From positions 34,952-98,951 of the forward strand of contig JBBIUE010000005.1 of assembly GCA_037440405.1 (NCBI GenBank): a DNA stretch of 64,000 bases, in the 5' to 3' direction. Positions 55,107 through 63,751 of the stretch are shown here, one piece after another (position 1 is the stretch's first letter; every line of letters starts with the position of its first letter). Both the position numbers and the translations under genes were made by a program. This DNA is from JANMGV01 sp037440405. Its GTDB lineage: Bacteria > Planctomycetota > Planctomycetia > Pirellulales > Pirellulaceae. The notes beneath the pieces were generated by a model. The model had not been told where the DNA came from. It saw nothing but the letters and a program-made list of their open reading frames with translations, and searched no databases.

Positions 55107-57371
55107 TTAGTCCCGAATCGTTCGAGCTGCGGGAACTGGGTAGTGGAACCAGTTCCCATGGTTGTCTTTTGGGAAGTCACTTGACGGAGGTGCCATCTGA
55201 AAGTTGTTGGGCGCAAAATGTCCGCTGGGAAAAACGATCGGAGCGCGAGTGATATCTGGCAACGACATTGGTCGAACTCCGGGGATGACCGGCTCCGTCG
55301 TGTGCCTTGAATTCAGCCATGAGAGGTTGTACTGTCGATTCGAAGGTTCGACAAAAGGAAGAATGGGATCCGAGATGGCCTGATTGAAGCCTACTTGATC
55401 TATTTGTGATGCGTAATCGCCAGCGATGCGGAACTGGGATCGCACGTCTTCAAGATGTTCAAGCAGGATACGCCGAACTTCCAAGGTTGCTCGCGGAGTG
55501 CGATGAATTTCTTGATGCTTCGACTGGACCATGATCTCACTTTCTACGTCGTCCGTATGCGCGCTAGCGAAATCCACAACTCCATCGCTTGCGGCAGGAG
55601 AACGTTTGAACAGAATGCCGCTTTCAGGAGCGACACCGATAATGTTGTGGTAACGAACCCAGGGCGCTCGAGGAGCTCGCAACATGACGGGAAATATCGG
55701 TGAATTCGGGCTAAGGGAGTCAATGCTGGTATTCGTTGTTAGCAAGGAGGAATCGTGGAAGAGTTCAGGGTTTTGGCGTACGATGCTATAGCCGGTGTCA
55801 GTGATCGTCGTGGGAAGCTTAATGATTTTCCTGCCCAGCCATCGCGTATAATCGTTGGCGTAGTCGCTGCCGCGGTGCGGAGTCCCTATCGTGATGACTC
55901 GACGTATCGATGGGTTCGGCGCGAAGAAGAGGGCAGACGCGAGTTTCTCGATTTGCTCCTTCTCGCCTTGGACTTTCTCGAACGGCTCGTCGCTGAGAAC
56001 GCGCCAAAAGTCCTCGCGACTTTCGATGGTCTGCATCCGTGAGACCAAGCCCCCCATACTGTGACCAACAAGGACCATTTGATCGAGTTTCGGGAAGAGT
56101 CGCTTCGCATCCAACGTGTCACGAAGCTGTTTGAGATCGCTTCGCATTTGAGTCGCACTGATCCAGAACGGCTGCCCGGTCGGGTATTGGTAGAACCAGA
56201 ATTGATAGTTGTTCCTCAGCTCAGAAAAACTGCGCAAGTCATTGAACATGGGCATCCAAGTCAATGGACTGGACCAAAGACCGTGCACCATGACGACGGG
56301 TATGCGGTTCGGGTCGAAGGGCTCCAGCATGAAGAACCCACGGTACTTGGAAGTCTTATTCGGATTCAACAATCCAAGAGTGCTGTCCGTCTTTTCTCGA
56401 AAGCGAGGGTTGTCGAGGAAGTAGGCAAGTGGCGTGCTCAGATCGCTTTGCAATGGCACTAGTCTTCCCGCCATGCGAATGTCGCTGCTGCTGATAGGAT
56501 CATGCAGTTCGAGAACGCAAGGATGACGGCGTTCTCCTCGACTACCGACTCGATCCATTGGAGCGGTTACTCGCAAAAGTGCCGTGACGGGAAAGGATAG
56601 ACCTTCGGGATAGTATTGCTCCAGTTCCTCCTCGCCTTGATGAGGTCTTCGCACCGCGATGAGCGGAACTCCAATACCATACGTTACGTTGGTCGAATCC
56701 AATCCAGAGATATCGAAATCGGAGCAAAATTCGATTCGATCGAAATCCTCGTTGTGCCAACTTCCTTTGTTGACAACGGCAACGCGGTGAATGCGGTCCC
56801 CCACAGGTATGTCATAGTATTTTCCAGGTCGAATCGAGTCCTGCTTGTTGACATTGCGCAAGGTCGCTTCGAGTGCCGAGTTGTACAGATCGCAAGCTCC
56901 ACGGAACTGCGGATCGTAAGGGTTTCGAAATCGGTCTGCATCGGGTGAGAAGAGGTAGAGATAAGAGCTGCTGACGGCGATACTATACATGTCTAGTGCT
57001 TCAGCGTATTTGCCATTCACATCGGCTCGCTTTCCGATCGTGTATGCAACCTCGGCAATCGCATAGATTCGTTCGCCGCCAGGCTCCTCTTCGGCTAGTT
57101 GCTCAAGTCGTTCTAAGCAGCCTTTCGGATCGCGCTCATAGAGTTCTTTGAGGTCGTAACGGCGTAAAAGCATGGCCGTGCGATTCGAAAGTTTCGGTCC
57201 GCCAGTCCAGACATGGAATCTTTCTTGATAAGTTGCGATTCTCCCGCCGCGCAATTTCGAGAAGCGGGGAGTCGCGCACCCAATTAGCGATGGAGCGATT
57301 ACGATCAACAGGCAAATGAATGCGCAATTCTTTCGTTCGGAAGCTTTCGTTAAGGCTGTTCCGATATGCAT
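55107..57371 (-). CDS. Lipoprotein alpha/beta hydrolase (lipase-like)
   Basis: A 754-residue exported lipoprotein with lipobox SLIGC (C near 32). The N-terminal 200 residues look helical, with a TPR-like stretch (GERIYAIAEVAYTIGKRADV). The C-terminal half is an alpha/beta hydrolase: PVVMVHGLWSSPLTWMPM with the oxyanion region, nucleophile Ser near 438 in MVLVGHSMGGLVSRM, and RVITIGTPHRGSDYANDY. Layout resembles the esterase/lipase and PGAP1-like group. The ATG at 57371 gives a normal signal peptide; an earlier ATG at 57416 has no ribosome binding site. It converges on purL with six bases between the stops. Confidence 0.88.
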   Translation of the reverse strand: MHIGTALTKASERKNCAFICLLIVIAPSLIGCATPRFSKLRGGRIATYQERFHVWTGGPKLSNRTAMLLRRYDLKELYERDPKGCLERLEQLAEEEPGGERIYAIAEVAYTIGKRADVNGKYAEALDMYSIAVSSSYLYLFSPDADRFRNPYDPQFRGACDLYNSALEATLRNVNKQDSIRPGKYYDIPVGDRIHRVAVVNKGSWHNEDFDRIEFCSDFDISGLDSTNVTYGIGVPLIAVRRPHQGEEELEQYYPEGLSFPVTALLRVTAPMDRVGSRGERRHPCVLELHDPISSSDIRMAGRLVPLQSDLSTPLAYFLDNPRFREKTDSTLGLLNPNKTSKYRGFFMLEPFDPNRIPVVMVHGLWSSPLTWMPMFNDLRSFSELRNNYQFWFYQYPTGQPFWISATQMRSDLKQLRDTLDAKRLFPKLDQMVLVGHSMGGLVSRMQTIESREDFWRVLSDEPFEKVQGEKEQIEKLASALFFAPNPSIRRVITIGTPHRGSDYANDYTRWLGRKIIKLPTTITDTGYSIVRQNPELFHDSSLLTTNTSIDSLSPNSPIFPVMLRAPRAPWVRYHNIIGVAPESGILFKRSPAASDGVVDFASAHTDDVESEIMVQSKHQEIHRTPRATLEVRRILLEHLEDVRSQFRIAGDYASQIDQVGFNQAISDPILPFVEPSNRQYNLSWLNSRHTTEPVIPGVRPMSLPDITRAPIVFPSGHFAPNNFQMAPPSSDFPKDNHGNWFHYPVPAARTIRD

Positions 57372-58272
57372 GCGCTGACGACTACCTTGCCTTTTGTTTT
57401 CGCACCGTGGAACCATGGATCGGGGATACTAGCGGCTTGTCATTACCAAGCCAACGCCAACTCCATCACCCTGGCCCGACGAATCGGCGGTGAATTTCCG
57501 ATACGAGCGGCCACAAAACGAACGCTCGCTGACGCCTTTTTGTAGTTGCGCTTTTCATGTCATCCTCCGCGTTGGCAGAGGAATTTTGATCTTGACCTCA
57601 CCCAAGCTCGCGCTGCGGGCTGCTATTTATCACGGTAAATGACGAAAGGCGCAGCCTCAAAACTCACGCTTCGGGCTGAGAGGACGGCATTAGCCGATGT
57701 TCTCAAAACACGATTCGTCAAGCCACCCTCACCCCCTAAATATGGCGGCGTGAACTCATTGAAAAGCATCGGTAGAGGTAGAGGTCCGATGGCACGAATG
57801 AAATCTGTCGGCTCTCTCTGATTTCTCTGAGGAATGAAATTTGAATCTTTACCAGGCTGAAACGTTTGTGAGGGACGCGGAGTCATTTCCTCGCTGGCGC
57901 TTTCTGGTGTTGCGCCATCGTGGTCTTGGAAGGTGGAACGCAACCCGCAACGCTATTGAGGAAACAGTCACGATCAATTTTTCCTTCTTAAAACGACAGG
58001 TTGCAGAGACCAAGCGCCATCGAATTTAGAGCAGCGGGTTTTGATTCTCAAATTCTGATCTGCCGCTCGATTTAGTAGATCCACTTGAAACTTCAGAAAA
58101 AACTCCATTAGGGGGGTGTTCCTTGGAATCCAAAATGAACGTTTTCCGAAACAACCAAGAATGATCGGTGTTTGATACTACTTCGATCTGCGAGAAGTCG
58201 AGCTCTCGACCCGACGTATGGATGAAGCCGCTTCTCTGACTTTTCATGTGAATTCGTTGAGGAGAATTGAAG
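57372..58272. other. Intergenic region with dispersed-repeat copy B
   Basis: About 900 bases between divergent genes. Beyond the repeat (57623-57724) no gene is seen. The ribosome binding site GAGGAG lies just before the right-hand gene. Confidence 0.5.
57623..57724 (-). repeat. Dispersed short repeat, copy B
   Basis: The second copy of the short element. Read on the minus strand it shares the core with copy A and can be read as a short frame with TNRVLRTSANAVLSARS and a terminal YRDK. It is in a gene-free stretch. No terminal inverted repeats or target duplication were recognised. Confidence 0.6.
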
Positions 58273-59157
58273 ATGCGTTGGTCTCGATTTGCGTTTGTTT
58301 TGATGGCCGGAGCGTTGAGTCTGGCTGCATGTTCTGACTTGTATGGTCAGCCTCCAGGAGGTGGTCAGGGACGTGGAGGAGGTGGTGGCCGAGGAATGAT
58401 GATGGGGCGCGGTATGGGTGGGATGACCGGCCCGGCAATGCTTCTTCGGATGGATGAAGTGCAATCGGAACTGAAACTTTCTGATGAGCAGAAATCATCG
58501 ATTTCTTCTGAACTTGAAAAATTAACAGAAGCGACCCGCGAAATGTTTGGTGGCTTTGGCGGTGGACGTCCCGGTGGCGGTGGTCGACCTGGTGGAGAAG
58601 GTGGCCAAGGCGGTAGCCAAGGCGGGCGTGCCGGATTTGGCGGAGGTCCCGAGGCCATGCAGCGCATGCAGGAAAATATGAAGAAGCTGGCAGAGATGAA
58701 CAAGGAGTTCGAAGCAAAACTTGAAACTCTGCTCGATCCTGACCAGCAAGATCGGCTCATCGGATTGGTTCTGCAACGTGGTGGTGTACGATCCCTGAAT
58801 GCATCTTCGATGGTTGCTGCGGCCCTGGAAGTCTCCGATGAGCAAAAGGAAAAGCTGACTCAAGTGGAACAAGAATCCGCTCGCGAAATGGGAGAAGCAA
58901 TGTCGGGTTTCGGTCCTGGAGCGGGCGGCGGTGGCCCTCCAAACGTCGAAGAAATGCAACGAAAGATGCAAGAGCTCAATGAATCGACAGAGAAGAAACT
59001 GCTTGCCGTTCTGACGGATGATCAAAAATCCAAAATGGAAAAACTGAAGGGTCCGGAATTCAAATTCCCAGAAGGTGGCGGCATGTTCGGATTCGGCGGT
59101 GGACGCCAGGGAGGTGGCCGCCAAGGCGGTGGCCGTCCTGGTGGCGGTGGCAACTAG
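58273..59157 (+). CDS. Gly-rich exported protein with repeated LTxxQ-like helices
   Basis: A 294-residue protein with a signal peptide ending in LSLAACSDL (possible lipobox LAAC) and Gly/Arg tracts at the front, middle and C-terminus (for example GRQGGGRQGGGRPGGGGN). Between them are helical segments with repeats such as LKLSDEQKSSISSELEKL, LLDPDQQDRLIGLVLQ, LEVSDEQKEKLTQVEQ and LLAVLTDDQKSKMEKLKG. These resemble the LTxxQ motif of CpxP/Spy periplasmic chaperones; homology is uncertain. The ATG at 58273 has GAGGAG upstream. A clear terminator follows. Role unknown; a planctomycete-specific envelope protein is likely. Confidence 0.8.
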   Translation: MRWSRFAFVLMAGALSLAACSDLYGQPPGGGQGRGGGGGRGMMMGRGMGGMTGPAMLLRMDEVQSELKLSDEQKSSISSELEKLTEATREMFGGFGGGRPGGGGRPGGEGGQGGSQGGRAGFGGGPEAMQRMQENMKKLAEMNKEFEAKLETLLDPDQQDRLIGLVLQRGGVRSLNASSMVAAALEVSDEQKEKLTQVEQESAREMGEAMSGFGPGAGGGGPPNVEEMQRKMQELNESTEKKLLAVLTDDQKSKMEKLKGPEFKFPEGGGMFGFGGGRQGGGRQGGGRPGGGGN

Positions 59158-59196
59158 CAAACATCGATAGCCAAATGCTGTCACTGACGTTTTCGA

Positions 59197-59228
59197 CAAC
59201 CCTGACCTCGGTCAGGGTTGTTTTGTTG
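59197..59228 (+). terminator. Rho-independent terminator of the Gly-rich gene
   Basis: A perfect 10-bp stem CAACCCTGAC/GTCAGGGTTG with loop CTCG, followed by TTTTGTTG, lies 40 bases past the stop. Stem and short T-tract fit an intrinsic terminator. Confidence 0.85.
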
Positions 59229-59552
59229 ATGGAATCCGTTTTTGAAATGTAGAACGGTTGATGGGCACTGTTTATCGGAGTGCTTGCGCACTTCCGCTAC
59301 ATGTTCGAGCGGAGCACCACGAGCAGAGCGAGCTGTCCGGTCCAATTCGCATCACCGCTCTCTAAAAACTCGAGCAACATGGCTGATTCTAGCACCGATT
59401 CAAAAATCGATGTTGTTCGAAAAACCACGGTGAATGCTCTGGAATCGACCGCACAGGTTCGCTAAAGTCCTTCCAAAAGCTGAGGTGGATTTCAGGAACT
59501 ATCGGCTTTTCCGCTCGCTATCGATTGAGAGAGTTTGGCAAGGAGGTCCGTC
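59229..59552. other. Intergenic region before the L,D-transpeptidase
   Basis: About 320 bases, no convincing gene. AAGGAGG at 59540-59546 is the ribosome binding site of the next gene. Confidence 0.45.
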
Positions 59553-60956
59553 GTGCAAACCATTAAGACTGCGGTTGTAGTTGTCATGATGCTGGCAGTC
59601 ATCTATGGCGTGTTTGTGGCGCTCAATGGAACGGATGCACCGCTTCCGCGAGAACTTGAAGACTGGGCAAACAACTTGCCGGACATGCCGAGCGTCGAAT
59701 CGCCGAATCCGTTTGACCAGCCTAAAGGCTCGGATTCGAGTGTGGCAGTTGCAGAAATAGGTGCTTCGTCAAAGCCTAGTTTCGCGATTCCCAATTTATC
59801 GCTTCCGCCCCTAGCCATGAATAATCAAGAGGCCGCACCCCTCGGGGCGCAGGCGTTTTCCGAACGTACTCCGCCCTCGCTTTCTGAGCAATCGAGCGCC
59901 GAACCACCCAAAGCTCCCGAGTTTTCGCCCCCTAGAGAACTGATCAACGATTTTCCAGGAGGAACTTCAACGTCAACGGCTTCATCCCAGCCTAGCTTCA
60001 CGGCACCTACCAATACTGTCGCTTCCGCGGAATTGTCTTTGCCAAACATTCACGGCCGGGATGTTGAGAATTCCCGTGACTTACTTGAGCCGAATAAGGT
60101 AGCGCAGTCACCTTGGACATCCCCCAGCACGCCCAATTTAGTAAGCACTTCGATTCCCGAGACGGAACGGCAGCCCTTGGGAATAGCACAGGGGGAAGAC
60201 GATGCACCAACTTCTAAGTTGGATCAACCCGTTCCCGTCTCGATGTCGCCAACCAGTCGTTCGTTCGAGAATGCCAAGAAGCTTGCCTTCGAACAAATTG
60301 GCCAGGGCAAGCTGAAGGAGGCACTTGCAACGCTCAGCATGTTCTACAATTCGCCGGAACTATCGACTTCGCAGTTCTACGAGCTTCTTGACATTCTAGA
60401 TCCGCTAGCTGCGGAAGTGATCTATTCGCGTCGGCACCTGCTGGACATTCCTCACGAAGTTGCCCCTGGGGAAACGATGGAACAGATTTCCCGCATGTAC
60501 GATGTTCCGACGGACATCCTAAATCGCATCAACGCCATCCAGGAAGGTCGCAACCCGCCAGTCGGTACGAAACTGAAAATAATTCCAGGTCCCTTTCGTG
60601 CGGAGATTGAGCTTAAGAAGGGTGAATTGACGCTTTTCGTCGGCGAACTGTACGCAGGTCGATTTCCAATTGCGATCGGTCAGGATCCTGCTCCCCGCGA
60701 AGGGGTCTTTCAAGTCGTCGACAAGCAAACCAATCGGAATTATTACGGAAAAGGTGGAGTTCAGATCAGCGCTGCTGCCCCCAACAATCCTTATGGTGGT
60801 TACTGGATCGATTTGGGGCAAGACCTTTGTATTCACGGTTCCCCTGCCAGTCCAAATACCACTCCAGCTCAGGGCTGCATTGGCCTGAGCCCCCAAGACG
60901 CTCGCGACGTGTTTGGCATGTTGAGCCGGGGTTCTCAAGTTCAGATTCGTCGTTAA
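59553..60956 (+). CDS. L,D-transpeptidase (YkuD) with LysM domain
   Basis: A 467-residue membrane-anchored enzyme of peptidoglycan cross-linking or protein attachment. An N-terminal helix (TAVVVVMMLAVIYGVFVAL) is followed by a Pro/Ser-rich linker of about 200 residues, a helical region near 235-290, a LysM-like unit near 297-345 (EVAPGETMEQISRMYDVPTD, PPVGTKLKIIPG) and the YkuD domain with H428 in CIHGSPASPN and Cys near 442 in AQGCIGLSPQDA. The usual SHGC-x-R motif has Gln-Gly-Cys-Ile-Gly, so the arginine that normally follows is missing. The GTG at 59553 has AAGGAGG 6 bases upstream; a TTG six codons earlier is disregarded. Confidence 0.88.
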   Translation: MQTIKTAVVVVMMLAVIYGVFVALNGTDAPLPRELEDWANNLPDMPSVESPNPFDQPKGSDSSVAVAEIGASSKPSFAIPNLSLPPLAMNNQEAAPLGAQAFSERTPPSLSEQSSAEPPKAPEFSPPRELINDFPGGTSTSTASSQPSFTAPTNTVASAELSLPNIHGRDVENSRDLLEPNKVAQSPWTSPSTPNLVSTSIPETERQPLGIAQGEDDAPTSKLDQPVPVSMSPTSRSFENAKKLAFEQIGQGKLKEALATLSMFYNSPELSTSQFYELLDILDPLAAEVIYSRRHLLDIPHEVAPGETMEQISRMYDVPTDILNRINAIQEGRNPPVGTKLKIIPGPFRAEIELKKGELTLFVGELYAGRFPIAIGQDPAPREGVFQVVDKQTNRNYYGKGGVQISAAAPNNPYGGYWIDLGQDLCIHGSPASPNTTPAQGCIGLSPQDARDVFGMLSRGSQVQIRR

Positions 60957-60996
60957 CCTGAGACGAACGTTTCTCAGGTACAGGCGAGTTCATCGG

Positions 60997-61545
60997 ATGG
61001 AATACTCTAAAGAAGCATTGATGTCGTTGGTCCGCGAACATGCCCTCCGATTCGGGCAGTTCACTTTAGCGAGCGGAAAGTCAGCTAGTTACTATCTCGA
61101 TTGCCGGCAAGTGACATTGCATCCACATGGGGCGAACGTGATTGCTCTCGGGATGTTGGAACTGATGAAGGTATCGTTGCCCGATGCCGTAGGCGGGCTG
61201 GTCATCGGAGCGGATCCCATTACCGCCTCGGTCGTCACCATTGCGGGCCAGCGAGACCTTTCGATCCGAGGATTTATGGTGAGAAAGGAAGCTAAAGGTC
61301 ATGGCATGGGGCGTCAGATCGAAGGACCTGTTCAATCGGGCATGACGTGCTTTGTTGTGGAGGATGTCATTACCAGTGCGGGAAGCGCGATTCAGGCCGT
61401 TCATGCCGCCCGAGAATTTGGCCTTCGAGTGCTTGGCGTCATTGCCGTTATCGATCGCCTTGAAGGAGGCGGACACGCTCTCGAGGCCATCGGCGTTCCC
61501 CTTCAAACGCTCCTTACCGTTCGGGATTTTGGCATCGAACCGTAA
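60997..61545 (+). CDS. pyrE: Orotate phosphoribosyltransferase
   Basis: A 182-residue enzyme that joins orotate and PRPP to orotidine 5'-phosphate in pyrimidine synthesis. Visible motifs: FTLASGKSASYYLDCRQV, GLVIGADPITASVVTIAG, RKEAKGHG and the PRPP loop VVEDVITSAGSAIQAV near 121-136. Length and order match PyrE. The gene follows the L,D-transpeptidase by 40 bases and probably shares its transcript, though the functions are unrelated. Its stop is 16 bases from the convergent VanZ-like gene. Confidence 0.95.
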   Translation: MEYSKEALMSLVREHALRFGQFTLASGKSASYYLDCRQVTLHPHGANVIALGMLELMKVSLPDAVGGLVIGADPITASVVTIAGQRDLSIRGFMVRKEAKGHGMGRQIEGPVQSGMTCFVVEDVITSAGSAIQAVHAAREFGLRVLGVIAVIDRLEGGGHALEAIGVPLQTLLTVRDFGIEP

Positions 61546-61561
61546 TGCCGTGCAACTGATC

Positions 61562-61981
61562 TCAGACCGTTGTGACCGATGCCAGTCGATTTTGTCTCCG
61601 ATGTCGAATGACCTTGTAAATCTTGCGGGCAACGGCAAAGGATGCTAGACCTATGGCAATGCCAAACAAGTCCGCATACCAGTCGTCCCAATCGGCAGTT
61701 CGTCCGACTGGAATCTGAGTAAGCTCGTCGATACTGGCATACGCAATTGCTACGATTCCCGCCAACAGATAGCGAACTGCTGATTTTGCGGTCCGTCTTG
61801 GAATCGCCCAAACCAAGAGAAAGCTCAATCCTGCATAGGCCGTGGCGTGCAGGAACTTGTCGATGTTATCGATGTCGGGTAGTTCGGGATTTGGGATATG
61901 CGTTCCGACAAACAAAGCTACCCAATACGGAAACAATAGGAAGAGCACGATTCGAATGCCAGCGATCGTCAGATTCTTCAT
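61562..61981 (-). CDS. VanZ-like small membrane protein
   Basis: A 139-residue protein with about four membrane helices (IRIVLFLLFPYWVALFVG, FLHATAYAGLSFLLVWAI, YLLAGIVAIAYASIDELTQ) and the VanZ-type signature DKFLHATAYAGL, DELTQIPVGRTADWDDWYAD. VanZ proteins are named from teicoplanin resistance, but most chromosomal members have no known role. The ATG at 61981 overlaps the stop of the oxidoreductase gene (ATGA), so it is probably coupled to it. Confidence 0.85.
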   Translation of the reverse strand: MKNLTIAGIRIVLFLLFPYWVALFVGTHIPNPELPDIDNIDKFLHATAYAGLSFLLVWAIPRRTAKSAVRYLLAGIVAIAYASIDELTQIPVGRTADWDDWYADLFGIAIGLASFAVARKIYKVIRHRRQNRLASVTTV

Positions 61982-63369
61982 GATGTTCGCAAGCAATGCT
62001 GATTGGCCATGGACAGTCCACTGACGATCGCTCCAACGATCCCAACATATCCCTGGTCTGTTCCACAAAGGAAGAGATTCTTCAAATGAGTCGTTCCATC
62101 TAAGCGCTTGCGTGGAGCTCCATAGACCGCACCATTGTCATGGAATGTAAATCGACGAATTGTGCGCGGCGTGAAAATGTCCGTCGCCACGACCCGATTG
62201 CGAAAATCTGGCATGAAACGCACAGCAGAAGCGACAGATTGCTCGTACCACCTCATTTTTTCAGCTCGATATCTCGATTCGGGCAATTGCGTCCATCGAT
62301 CGAAATTCGCCAACGTTGTCAACCGAATGAAACCTTCATCCAAGTCCCCCGAAGATGGTCCATAGTCATAGTTGTTGGGTGAGCAGATCACTCCAGTTCG
62401 CAGGTCGCAGAGTTCGTGCTTTGGTCTTGCCCAATGGAACTCTTCCGAATCGTTGAAAAAAACGATCGTCTTGTCGAACCCGATGTGCTTGGGCTGGCAA
62501 TCGAGAACAGAGATGGACTCGATAAAAGACAGGCAGCCAGGCTCTGGTGGAAGGCTCGAACTCAAATCATCGCAGAGTCGCAGCGTCTCGACAGAACCTG
62601 CACTCGAAAGAATCCATCGCGACTGAAGAACTTCTCCATTTTCCAAGAGGACCGAAACGGCTCGATCTCCTTCGACGTGAATGGACTCGACACCGCTTCT
62701 CAATCGAAGTTCCCCTCCTAAGGATCGAAACTTGCGCACCAAGTGCTTGAGGATTAGGCGAACTCCCTGATAGGGGCGAGCAAATCCCTCGAGGAAGATA
62801 CTGCGGAACATGATGCAGAACTGACCGAAGTCCATGTCGTTCTCGCGAGCGTTGCCGTACCACATCAACGGACATAACAGCATCTCGATCAGCAACGGAT
62901 CTCGAAGATGCTCTTTCAAAAACTGACGGGCCGACCGCTCAAAATCCTCTTGCTTCAAATCGTCGTAGTCGACCAGCTTGGTCAGGAGGACTGCAAACCG
63001 ATCTCGCTCACTCGGAAATGCATTGGCGATTTCACCGCGCAGCAGTTCGATGTCGTTATTGAAATTGAGACGGATGCCCGGGAATGCAATCGCTGAGCCG
63101 AGTTGGGGGGCGAGCTGGAAATCCTCCCACTTCAATCGAAGCTGACGGAGCAATCTGGCGAGGGGGCCGCGTTTGGCACCCTTGTCGGTGTAGTTGGTTA
63201 GCGCGTGAAGCCCCACGTCGAAGTTTCTACCAGCAGTACGATAGAACGAGTTGAGACCACCAATCGTGTAGTGTTTCTCAAGTATGCAGACTCTCTGATC
63301 ATACATGGCTAAGCGTATTCCGGCAGCTAGGCCGGACATGCCTGCGCCGATGATGATCGTATCGTACAT
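61978..63369 (-). CDS. CrtI-like FAD-dependent oxidoreductase/desaturase
   Basis: A 463-residue flavoprotein of the phytoene desaturase group: FAD-binding DTIIIGAGMSGLAAGIRLA, then LEKHYTIGGLNSFYR, and a C-terminal LFLCGTDQGYVGIVGAIVSGL. The middle has the weakly conserved substrate domain. Such enzymes dehydrogenate or isomerise polyenes and retinoid-type lipids. The ATG at 63369 is preferred over a TTG two codons earlier. It follows the acyl carrier protein by 53 bases and overlaps the VanZ-like gene; together with the ketosynthase this suggests an acyl-chain or polyene pathway. Confidence 0.88.
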   Translation of the reverse strand: MYDTIIIGAGMSGLAAGIRLAMYDQRVCILEKHYTIGGLNSFYRTAGRNFDVGLHALTNYTDKGAKRGPLARLLRQLRLKWEDFQLAPQLGSAIAFPGIRLNFNNDIELLRGEIANAFPSERDRFAVLLTKLVDYDDLKQEDFERSARQFLKEHLRDPLLIEMLLCPLMWYGNARENDMDFGQFCIMFRSIFLEGFARPYQGVRLILKHLVRKFRSLGGELRLRSGVESIHVEGDRAVSVLLENGEVLQSRWILSSAGSVETLRLCDDLSSSLPPEPGCLSFIESISVLDCQPKHIGFDKTIVFFNDSEEFHWARPKHELCDLRTGVICSPNNYDYGPSSGDLDEGFIRLTTLANFDRWTQLPESRYRAEKMRWYEQSVASAVRFMPDFRNRVVATDIFTPRTIRRFTFHDNGAVYGAPRKRLDGTTHLKNLFLCGTDQGYVGIVGAIVSGLSMANQHCLRTS

Positions 63370-63422
63370 GCACAACTCACGATATTCGAACCTGTCACCG
63401 GGGATCGCTACACTACAGTCGA

Positions 63423-63683
63423 TCAGGCCCGCACAATCTCTTTCATCTTCGGCTCGAGATACGTCACGGTGCTGGACATGCTTGCTAAATTCCCATACTC
63501 TGCCTCGGGAATTTGGACGCGATGTCGCTTGCGGAGCTCCATGACAATGTCCAAGAAATCCATGCTGTCCAATTCCAGTTGCTCACGGAAGGACTTGTCG
63601 TCGTCAAGATTTGTCAAATCCTCGTCGGGAGCAATGTCACTAAGTATGTCGATAATCTCTTCGCGGATTTCCGCTGGCGTCAT
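63423..63683 (-). CDS. Acyl carrier protein
   Basis: An 86-residue acidic carrier protein. The 4'-phosphopantetheine site is S40 in QLELDSMDFLDIVMELRKRH. The start is secure, with CGGAGG before the ATG. The N-terminal EIREEIIDILSDIAPDEDL and the overall length fit ACPs of specialised clusters rather than the main AcpP. It lies between the ketosynthase (upstream) and the CrtI-like oxidoreductase, so it probably carries the growing chain of that pathway. Confidence 0.93.
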   Translation of the reverse strand: MTPAEIREEIIDILSDIAPDEDLTNLDDDKSFREQLELDSMDFLDIVMELRKRHRVQIPEAEYGNLASMSSTVTYLEPKMKEIVRA

Positions 63684-63751
63684 GTATTCCTCCGGTTACC
63701 GGTAACAAATTTTCTAATCGTGGCCTACACCGATCGGTTCATGCGGATGCG

